64,000 nucleotides of DNA from a virus, in the IMG/VR virus record IMGVR_UViG_3300003323_000790, positions 16,993 through 80,992 of that record. One strand, written 5' to 3'. A program made the position numbers and the translations under genes. The notes under the pieces were generated by a model, which was not told the DNA's origin, did no database searches, and was given only the letters and a program-made list of their open reading frames with translations. Positions 1 to 5,862 of this stretch are shown here, piece after piece. Numbering within the stretch: the stretch's first letter is position 1; each line of letters opens with the position of its first letter.

Positions 1-21
1 AACTGGGTTAGGAGCTATTAC

Positions 22-567
22 GTGGGCGGTCAGCGCTATACAACCAAGGCAGACGTCGTCTGGAAGAACATACTGGCTCGCTGTATCCCTGGCGGCCCGT
101 ACCAGACAAGGGTGCCGAGCTATGTGGGCTGCACCAACGGCTTCGCAGATTTCCAGGAATTCGCTTCCTGGGCGACCTTGGCAGTCGGGTACGGCCGAGA
201 GCACTGGGTCATTGACAAAGATCTGTTGGCTGGTGGCCGAGGTAAAGTCTACTCGGCCGAGGTATGTCTTTTCATCCCGAGGGAGATCAATTCTTTCCTG
301 ACGAACGCTGCCGCAGTACGTGGAGATTTGCCCGTCGGTGTGGTGCGCGACACAGGTAAATGGGGCAGAACTGGTTACATGGCGCAGTTGCAAGATGGCA
401 CGCGGCGGAGAACTTTAGGGCGCTTCCACACAGCTAAAGATGCCTTTTCCGCCTACAAAGAAGCCAAAGAGGCTCGCGCGCGACAGCTTGCAGACCACTA
501 CGCGCCAAGCCTTGACGCCCGAGCTGTACAAGCTTTGCGAGATTTTCGCGTCCACTTCGACGCATAA
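22..567 (+). CDS. Degenerate HNH / AP2-like DNA-binding protein (homing endonuclease-like)
   Basis: 181 aa from a GTG preceded by AGGAG. The frame is open to base 1, so a longer form cut by the window edge is possible. The first ~95 residues carry a conserved Trp/Arg-Cys pattern and a W-x-x-D-K-D-L-L signature typical of degenerate HNH proteins in phages. Residues ~115-150 (RRTLGRFHTAKDA) resemble an AP2-type DNA-binding sheet. I do not see a complete catalytic H-N-H set, so nuclease activity is uncertain. Proteins of this kind are usually free-standing mobile genes. It stands alone ahead of a run of small genes. Confidence 0.6.
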   Translation: MGGQRYTTKADVVWKNILARCIPGGPYQTRVPSYVGCTNGFADFQEFASWATLAVGYGREHWVIDKDLLAGGRGKVYSAEVCLFIPREINSFLTNAAAVRGDLPVGVVRDTGKWGRTGYMAQLQDGTRRRTLGRFHTAKDAFSAYKEAKEARARQLADHYAPSLDARAVQALRDFRVHFDA

Positions 568-593
568 CTACCTCAACATAAAGGACTGACAAA

Positions 594-1067
594 ATGGGAA
601 TCTTCTCCAGCATCCTGGAGGCCTTGGGCCTCAAGAAACGCAAGAGCCTAGCGCCGGCGTATCCGAAGTTTCCAGAGCCGACTCGGCCGGCCCCGCCGGT
701 GCCGAAGATCAAGGCCTTCCAGCCCCTGCGCAGCCCGCCGCCTCCCGAGCCGCCGGCGACGCGCCGCATTCGCGATGACCAGCCACCGCCAAAGCCCTCC
801 ACGGCCCCTACAGCGCGCGCTACGGCCGAGGAAACCCGTCGGCAGCAGGACGACCACTACAGCTGGCCCTACGGCCCTGGCGGGGTTCTGTACGACCGCA
901 CCGGGCACATGACGTCCAGCTTCGACAGCAGTCCGGCGCCGTCGCCAGCGCCGTCTTCGTACGATTGCCCGGCACCGAGCCCAAGTCCGAGCTACGACAG
1001 CCCATCACCATCTAGCGACTGTTCGCCATCGTCGAGCGATAGCTCGTCTTCCAGCAGCTGGGATTAA
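594..1067 (+). CDS. Hypothetical Pro/Ser-rich protein
   Basis: 157 aa with AAAGGA upstream of the ATG. The N-terminus (MGIFSSILEALGLKKRK) could be a short amphipathic or membrane-contact helix. Residues ~20-75 are rich in proline, and the last ~50 residues are almost only Ser, Pro, Asp and Tyr, ending in a serine run and Trp-Asp. Such a tail is likely disordered. I recognise no enzyme motif. It heads a tightly packed set of small plus-strand genes. Confidence 0.65.
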   Translation: MGIFSSILEALGLKKRKSLAPAYPKFPEPTRPAPPVPKIKAFQPLRSPPPPEPPATRRIRDDQPPPKPSTAPTARATAEETRRQQDDHYSWPYGPGGVLYDRTGHMTSSFDSSPAPSPAPSSYDCPAPSPSPSYDSPSPSSDCSPSSSDSSSSSSWD

Positions 1068-1078
1068 GGAGACAAGAA

Positions 1079-1384
1079 GTGAAACTGATCATCGAGACCC
1101 TCGACCGGCCGGGTCACGCCGGCGCCAGCCACCTCTACAAGATCAGCGGCTATGACAGTTCGCTCAATCCGGCGGAGGCGCGCCGGCTGCGCCCGGACAA
1201 GTTCACCGCCATCATGCTCCAGAGCGGCCCGACCAAGGAGACGCCCAACGGTGTCTCCATGACGGCGCTGCTGGCCGTCATGGAGCACCACATCACCAGC
1301 CGGTCCGACCGCGACAACCTGCACTATGCCCGCGCCCTGATGCACATGGAAGCGGCGCGCCATGAATTGGAGCAATTACCATGA
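1079..1384 (+). CDS. Hypothetical protein
   Basis: 101 aa from a GTG that follows an AAGGAG site 12 bases after the previous stop. Mixed alpha/beta composition, no signal peptide or membrane segment, no recognised motif. Its stop overlaps the next start (ATGA), so the two are probably translationally coupled. Function unknown. Confidence 0.65.
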   Translation: MKLIIETLDRPGHAGASHLYKISGYDSSLNPAEARRLRPDKFTAIMLQSGPTKETPNGVSMTALLAVMEHHITSRSDRDNLHYARALMHMEAARHELEQLP

Positions 1385-1698
1385 ACCTGCCACCAATGGT
1401 CACCTTGGAAGTGCGCATCGGGGAAATGCAGCACGGCATCAACGCGCTGCTCGATGCGCGCGAGCTGGATCTCAAGGCTCGCATCAGCGAGGTGCTTTCC
1501 ACGCACCTCACCGAAGACAAGCTCCAGGCGCTGATCTGGAAAACCACGACCGAGACGACCGACAAGATGATCACCCAGATCACCGAGCAGGCCGTCCGGA
1601 ATTTCTTCTACAACGACGGCGGCGCGGTGGTTGAAGCCGCCGTCAAGGCCAAGCTCCGGACGGAGATGGCCAAAATCCTGCAGGAGCCAGAAGCATGA
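1381..1698 (+). CDS. Hypothetical alpha-helical protein
   Basis: 105 aa. The sequence is charged and looks mostly helical, with possible coiled-coil stretches at residues ~10-50 and ~60-100. The start overlaps the upstream stop, and the stop overlaps the next ATG, as in an operon. No family recognised. Confidence 0.65.
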   Translation: MNLPPMVTLEVRIGEMQHGINALLDARELDLKARISEVLSTHLTEDKLQALIWKTTTETTDKMITQITEQAVRNFFYNDGGAVVEAAVKAKLRTEMAKILQEPEA

Positions 1699-1985
1699 AG
1701 ACCATCTACAAATACCAGATCCCGCTCGACACCGACGCGCCGATTCTCGACCTGCCTGATGGCGCGCAAATCCTGCACGTCGACACCCAGACCGGCGAAG
1801 ACCTGTGTCTGTGGGCGCTGGTCGATCCGAGCCTGGACAGCTGCACGCGGCGCTTCCTGCACATCGTCGGCACTGGGCAGCCGGTGCCGCAGGTGAAGTA
1901 CGGCCTGGCCCACCTTGGAACGGCGCTGATGATGGGCGGCCGTCTCGTCATCCATGTTTTCGAGCATGTGTGCAATGAAACCTGA
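1695..1985 (+). CDS. DUF7352-like small phage protein
   Basis: 96 aa beginning MKTIYKYQIPLD. The beta-rich pattern (K-Y-x-I-P near the start, LWALVDP in the middle, GTGQPVP, then LVIHVFE near the end) matches what I recall of the DUF7352 family of short phage and plasmid proteins. No biochemical role is known to me. It is coupled to the gene before by an overlapping start and overlaps the gene after by 11 bases. Confidence 0.65.
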   Translation: MKTIYKYQIPLDTDAPILDLPDGAQILHVDTQTGEDLCLWALVDPSLDSCTRRFLHIVGTGQPVPQVKYGLAHLGTALMMGGRLVIHVFEHVCNET

Positions 1986-2211
1986 TACCCTTTACGGCTT
2001 CTTCTATTGCAGCTGTATCTACGAAAGTGCCGATGCACTGCAGAGTCTGCACCGCACGAAAGCCGGAGCTTGGCACGCCTTGCGCGCTGCGTTGTTTGCC
2101 CGTGCGGTGCAGGAGCGCGAGGCCGCCTTGCGGTTCGGCCGTCACCTCACTGTAGAGCGGTGGTGGAAGTACGAGCGGTACACTGTTCACCCAATCGAGG
2201 TGCAGGAATGA
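1975..2211 (+). CDS. Hypothetical protein
   Basis: 78 aa if the ATG at 1975 is used. An in-frame ATG at 1954 lies deeper inside the previous gene and is less likely. Contains Cys-Ser-Cys near the N-terminus and a helical Arg/Ala-rich middle. No family recognised. Start assignment is uncertain because the Shine-Dalgarno sequence is weak. Confidence 0.5.
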   Translation: MKPDTLYGFFYCSCIYESADALQSLHRTKAGAWHALRAALFARAVQEREAALRFGRHLTVERWWKYERYTVHPIEVQE

Positions 2212-2244
2212 AACCACTTAAACAACAAACGGAGGAATTTCTCA

Positions 2245-2535
2245 ATGGAGAAAATAAAGCTGCCAGAGAGCGTCGTGCAGCGCGCTGCGAATGCGGCGAA
2301 GGCGATGCGTGCCCAGGCCGCGCCGCCTGCCAGCGAGAGCTCGCAGAGTCGGGCGGCGTTCTACAGCCGCCGGTACGGCGGCGGCTACCGAACGGCACGT
2401 AAGGCCTTCACCTGCAACCAGTTCGGATGCTTCCGTCGCATCGAGCCCGGCACCAGCTATTTCGACACGATGGAAGTAACCGAATTCCCCAAGACCAAGC
2501 GAATCTGCGCAGCGTGCGCCGAGGAACACACATGA
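2245..2535 (+). CDS. Small Cys-rich, probable zinc-binding protein
   Basis: 96 aa with a strong GGAGG before the ATG. The first ~50 residues are Ala/Arg/Ser-rich. The C-terminal ~45 residues hold C-x4-C and C-x2-C pairs (FTCNQFGCF ... ICAACAEEH), the layout of a small treble-clef or zinc-ribbon fold. Likely a nucleic-acid or protein-binding factor, but this is inference from the cysteine pattern only. The end overlaps the start of the J-domain gene (ATGA). Confidence 0.65.
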   Translation: MEKIKLPESVVQRAANAAKAMRAQAAPPASESSQSRAAFYSRRYGGGYRTARKAFTCNQFGCFRRIEPGTSYFDTMEVTEFPKTKRICAACAEEHT

Positions 2536-3152
2536 CCCAATCCGTCTACGACATTCTCGGCGTCAAGGCCACGGCCTCGCCGGCCGAGATCAAGAAAGCC
2601 TGGCGCAGGCTCGCGCAGGCGAACCATCCCGACAGAGGCGGCGATCCCAAGCTCTTCCAGAGCATCCAGCAAGCCTACGAAGTGCTGATCGACGTCGAGC
2701 GCCGCGCGCACTACGACCAGACCGGCTCCGACAAGGTGTCGGAGCCGGTCAGTAAGGAGCAGGTTCTGCTGGCCGAGGCCCAGCAGAACCTCGGCGTCTT
2801 GCTCAGTAGCCTGGTCGCGGCACACATCGACACCGTCCAGAGCCAGCCGCTCAAGTCGTTGCTGGTATTCGAGATCAAGGATCGGCTGGGCAAGGTGGGC
2901 AGGGACTTGGCACTCTTTGCCAAGGAGCGTTCAGCCCTGCTGGAAGTGGCGGATCGCTTTACCAGCAAGAGTGGTGCCTCGACGCTCTCCGACCTTGCCC
3001 GGTCGATCCTGTCAGGAGTGGACCAGAAGATTGATTCGGCGTCGAACTTCCGCCAGGTATGTGAGAAGATGCTGGAAATTGTCGAGCAGCACGAGTACCA
3101 CGCCGATCTGGCGTTGCCCGTCTCTGCGTCGACATGGTTTAGCCGGGTGTAG
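2532..3152 (+). CDS. J-domain (DnaJ-like) protein
   Basis: 206 aa from the ATG at 2532. Residues ~1-68 are a J domain: YDILGV at the start, the signature His-Pro-Asp (NHPDRGG) and a closing helix up to HYDQTG. J domains stimulate Hsp70 (DnaK) ATPase. The remaining ~135 residues are helical, without the Gly/Phe region or zinc centre of cellular DnaJ, so this part probably binds a phage-specific client. It is the last gene before a bidirectional terminator. Confidence 0.88.
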   Translation: MTQSVYDILGVKATASPAEIKKAWRRLAQANHPDRGGDPKLFQSIQQAYEVLIDVERRAHYDQTGSDKVSEPVSKEQVLLAEAQQNLGVLLSSLVAAHIDTVQSQPLKSLLVFEIKDRLGKVGRDLALFAKERSALLEVADRFTSKSGASTLSDLARSILSGVDQKIDSASNFRQVCEKMLEIVEQHEYHADLALPVSASTWFSRV

Positions 3153-3161
3153 AAGAAGAAA

Positions 3162-3179
3162 GCCCGCCAAATGGCGGGC
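3162..3179. terminator. Bidirectional hairpin terminator
   Basis: GCCCGCC/GGCGGGC stem with a 4-base loop between the convergent J-domain gene (+) and the tail module (-). On the minus strand it is followed by TTTCTTCTTCT, so it is best placed to stop minus-strand transcription. Confidence 0.75.
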
Positions 3180-3188
3180 TTCAACTGC

Positions 3189-3222
3189 CTGAAGATGAGG
3201 GCCTGTTTCGGCAGGCCTTCAG
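3189..3222. terminator. Second hairpin between convergent genes
   Basis: CTGAAG/CTTCAG outer arms and GGCCTG/CAGGCC inner arms, just past the stop of the minus-strand gene ending at 3223. Probably helps terminate or stabilise the 3' end; no clear U-tract. Confidence 0.45.
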
Positions 3223-3393
3223 CTAGCGACGATAGCTCTCATGCTCGGGCAGGTCGCTTTCGCTTATTTCCACAATCTCGTAGCTGCCCTCCGGAAACGG
3301 GCCGACGTCCTCGTTGAACTTGCTGTCGGCTTTCTCCTTGCTTTCTGCAGCGTAGTACAGGGTGAAGCCGGGGGCACTGATTTTGAAGTACAT
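3223..3393 (-). CDS. Hypothetical 56-aa protein
   Basis: Short gene (MYFKISAPGFTLYYAAES...) with a near-perfect AAAGGAG 8 bases before its ATG and GC-rich third positions like its neighbours. It begins 12 bases after the stop of the deacetylase-like gene and ends just before the hairpin pair, so it is the last gene of this minus-strand unit. Acidic, beta-rich; no family recognised. Its size hides it from a 60-residue ORF cut-off, and the longer ORF on the same strand here has poor coding character. Confidence 0.72.
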   Translation of the reverse strand: MYFKISAPGFTLYYAAESKEKADSKFNEDVGPFPEGSYEIVEISESDLPEHESYRR

Positions 3394-3404
3394 GGTAAGC
3401 TCCT

Positions 3405-4757
3405 TTAAATATACACATCGGCGTCAAGAACCGCCTTCGATTGCGAGCATAGCACGTTCTGGAAGCCGTCCGTGAACTCTGCGGCCTTCATCAGTTCGCA
3501 CCACTGGTAGAACTGCGTCAGATCAATACCAAGTCCATCAGGTGGGCCGGACTTGGCAGTGTGCGTGAAGAAGTGCTGAAGGCCGCCGTGGAATTTAAGG
3601 GCTGCAATGCGATTCACCAGCTGCGTGTAAGCGGTTCCGGTATTCAGATTCGTACCGAGCAGCTGGTTTTGCCCCTGGCGCGTCATGCCGTCCACAAAAC
3701 TCGACCCGCCAGTACCGACACTGTTCAGCACCGGGCTGCCGCCGCCACGACGCCACACCACACCCTTGGATGCGAGAGTCGCATCGTTGGCGCGGTTGGA
3801 TGAGTTCAGTGGGTAGGCAAACACCTTGGGCGCTGGCAGACCAGCGGCCACGAAGTTGTCAACGCTGGCGAGCCAGTCCGCACCGATGTCGCGACCATTT
3901 GAGCTGTAGTCGGTATGCCCAATGCCTTGCGTACCCACTTCCCAGCCGTAGGTATTGATCAGGGTTTTCAGCATCGCCGCGTTGTTATTCACGGTGGCAG
4001 CGTCGCCGTCGATGAATGCTGTTGCTACCCAGCCGTTTGCTGCGAATGCAGGCGCAATAACGCTCAGGATTGTGGAGTCAGGGCTATCGGTCGAGAATGA
4101 CCAGCGCGGGATCCCCTTGGAGCCAACCACCAGCGAATCCAGCCAGCAAGTTTTGCTGGCCAGGCCGGTAAAGACAATCTCAAAATAGTTAAACGGATCA
4201 CCCCACGCCTGGCCGCCAGTGGAAACCCACGTCGTACCGGCCTGCGGCTCCATGGTGCCGTCTTCGCCAGCGCGCAAGGGAATAAAGTTCCAGCCTGGCC
4301 GGAAGTAAAAATTGGTCAGCGTGTAGGCAAGATTCTTGGTTGCCAAGGCATCCGAAGAAAACTTGATGATGGCAGTGGTGCTGCCAAAGGTAGGCTCATC
4401 GATGTAGACGGCCAACTTCATTTCCGTGCCGGACTGGATGTAAAACACCGTGCCGAACGTTTTCTTGATGCCGTCGTTGCTCGCACCGGCACCGAACACG
4501 CATTTGATTGCAGCCGAGCTACGCTGCGCTTTAGCCGCATCCGACGAACGGGTCACGCCGCCCGAGACAGCTGCCCAGTTCGCCGTATCGGAGAAGTCGA
4601 ACAGGACCGAAGCCTTGCGGTTACGTGGCTGTGGCACCAAGATTGGCGGCGCATTGGGGACCGCAAACCCTGGGGAATATCCTGTAGGGCTGCGCAAAGT
4701 CAGCGCAGGGGCCGAACCCTGCTGGATAACTGCATCTCGGCGAATCGTCGCACTCAT
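3405..4757 (-). CDS. Polysaccharide deacetylase-like tail/virion protein
   Basis: 450 aa. The N-terminal ~200 residues are Gly/Ser/Thr-rich and resemble a beta-sandwich carbohydrate-binding or virion-attachment part (FDFSDTANW...). Residues ~215-400 resemble a NodB-type deacetylase barrel: a metal-site-like FSTDSPDST, then a WEVGTQGIGHTDYSS segment in the position of the H-x3-H motif. The classic TFDDG and double His are altered, so activity is uncertain. Phages use such enzymes to modify capsule or exopolysaccharide. Overlaps the upstream small gene by 4 bases. Confidence 0.65.
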   Translation of the reverse strand: MSATIRRDAVIQQGSAPALTLRSPTGYSPGFAVPNAPPILVPQPRNRKASVLFDFSDTANWAAVSGGVTRSSDAAKAQRSSAAIKCVFGAGASNDGIKKTFGTVFYIQSGTEMKLAVYIDEPTFGSTTAIIKFSSDALATKNLAYTLTNFYFRPGWNFIPLRAGEDGTMEPQAGTTWVSTGGQAWGDPFNYFEIVFTGLASKTCWLDSLVVGSKGIPRWSFSTDSPDSTILSVIAPAFAANGWVATAFIDGDAATVNNNAAMLKTLINTYGWEVGTQGIGHTDYSSNGRDIGADWLASVDNFVAAGLPAPKVFAYPLNSSNRANDATLASKGVVWRRGGGSPVLNSVGTGGSSFVDGMTRQGQNQLLGTNLNTGTAYTQLVNRIAALKFHGGLQHFFTHTAKSGPPDGLGIDLTQFYQWCELMKAAEFTDGFQNVLCSQSKAVLDADVYI

Positions 4758-5104
4758 GCTGCACCCATACCAGAAGCCGCTGCCGTGACAGAAGCCGATA
4801 CCAGGCCGCCACCATTTACCGACACAACGTTAGCACGCACACGAGGGAAAGGCGCATTCGGATCGACGTCCGAGTTGGTCACCGGCACGGTCAAGGTGGA
4901 GGTGCCATCGAGATTAAACGTCAGGCGAGTCGCTGGAATGCCGTCATTGTTATCCACCTCGATAATAACCTTGGCGGTTACTGCTGCCGCCACACCCCCC
5001 AGGCTGATCACATAGCCGCGGTTCGACATTTCCGGATGCAAGGTGTGCCAGGCGCCAGGGCCGGTGGTGCCCTGCGCTGTCATAAGGGTTTTGGTCTGGG
5101 CCAT
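4754..5104 (-). CDS. Small virion-associated protein of the deacetylase module
   Basis: 116 aa from an ATG with AAGGAG 9 bases upstream. The sequence is Gly/Val/Thr-rich and probably all beta (ISLGGVAAAVTAKVIIEV), typical of small tail or decoration proteins. Its stop overlaps the start of the deacetylase-like gene, so the two are coexpressed and may form one adhesin complex. No named family recognised. Longer upstream starts run into the promoter region and are unlikely. Confidence 0.6.
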   Translation of the reverse strand: MAQTKTLMTAQGTTGPGAWHTLHPEMSNRGYVISLGGVAAAVTAKVIIEVDNNDGIPATRLTFNLDGTSTLTVPVTNSDVDPNAPFPRVRANVVSVNGGGLVSASVTAAASGMGAA

Positions 5105-5146
5105 GATGGAGAACTCCTTGGGTGGCGAGAAATTGGTATTCCCGAC

Positions 5147-5175
5147 ATTCTGGCATGAAACTTGCCCTGGGTCAA
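5147..5175 (-). promoter_or_regulatory. Promoter for the deacetylase module
   Basis: Minus strand: TTGACC, 17 bases, CAGAAT. The -10 ends 43 bases before the ATG at 5104. It is back to back with a plus-strand promoter at 5190-5218. Confidence 0.55.
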
Positions 5176-5189
5176 AGAAGAAGTCCACA

Positions 5190-5218
5190 GTGACACAAAT
5201 GAGAAAGTTTGATAGATT
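5190..5218 (+). promoter_or_regulatory. Promoter for the replication operon
   Basis: GTGACA, 17 bases, TAGATT, 30 bases before the GTG at 5249. It has the same GTGACA -35 and spacer as the promoter at 12733-12761. Confidence 0.55.
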
Positions 5219-5248
5219 AAGTTCCTCAACCGTAACAAGGAGAACGAA

Positions 5249-5455
5249 GTGCAAGTACAGGTGAACAAAGACGTAGCATGGGAATACATTCAACCGGCAC
5301 CACTCAATAAGAAGCTGCTGCTCCTGACCAAGGACAACCAGTGCGTGGTGGGTGTTTTCAAAGGTGAGCCGTTGCCGGACAACCGCACCTATAAGGCGTG
5401 GCAAGGCCTCCCGGACCGCAACCGGGAAACCGAGCTGGCACTGGGCTACGCATGA
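5249..5455 (+). CDS. Hypothetical protein
   Basis: 68 aa from a GTG with AAGGAG 6 bases upstream. A compact, basic/hydrophobic protein without recognised motif. First gene after the promoter at 5190; its stop overlaps the next ATG (ATGA). Function unknown. Confidence 0.65.
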   Translation: MQVQVNKDVAWEYIQPAPLNKKLLLLTKDNQCVVGVFKGEPLPDNRTYKAWQGLPDRNRETELALGYA

Positions 5456-5862
5456 GCGACCCAAAATTCACAGCCTTGATGGCCAAGCTGCAGCGCAACC
5501 CGCTCTGGTTTGGCCCTCGCGGGTGGACGTGGACGACGCCCGACGGGCAGGTCCAGACGTTAGAGAACATCGCTCGGCAGCTGCCGGGCATGGCCAACCT
5601 GCTGTGGCTCTCGCTGCCGCTGGAGCGCCCAGCCGAGTACGACGCCCGCAATAACAGCGTCTACATGTGGGTGCTAGCCATCGGCGGCACCTCCCATAAC
5701 GTAAAGCGCTGGCCGGCCGGAACCTGGGAGCAACTCGCCGAGGGCCTGACCCTGGAAGAGTTTATCGCGCTGCCGGTGCCGCCGGCCGGCAGCACGGCCG
5801 ACCACCTGCAACGCCTTGCCCTTATCAAGGAAACCCATGCCAAAGCCAAAACTCACACTTGA
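5452..5862 (+). CDS. Hypothetical protein
   Basis: 136 aa from the ATG at 5452. Trp-rich (LWFGPRGWTWTTPDG) with helical segments after residue 50. No family recognised. It overlaps the start of the helicase gene by 26 bases, which suggests coupled translation. Confidence 0.6.
   Translation: MSDPKFTALMAKLQRNPLWFGPRGWTWTTPDGQVQTLENIARQLPGMANLLWLSLPLERPAEYDARNNSVYMWVLAIGGTSHNVKRWPAGTWEQLAEGLTLEEFIALPVPPAGSTADHLQRLALIKETHAKAKTHT

Noticed and set aside
2208-2402. ATG-initiated ORF (MKPLKQQTEEFLNGENK...) in another frame
   Set aside because: It overlaps the Cys-rich gene at 2245 by ~160 bases, and that gene has a far better Shine-Dalgarno and a zinc pattern.
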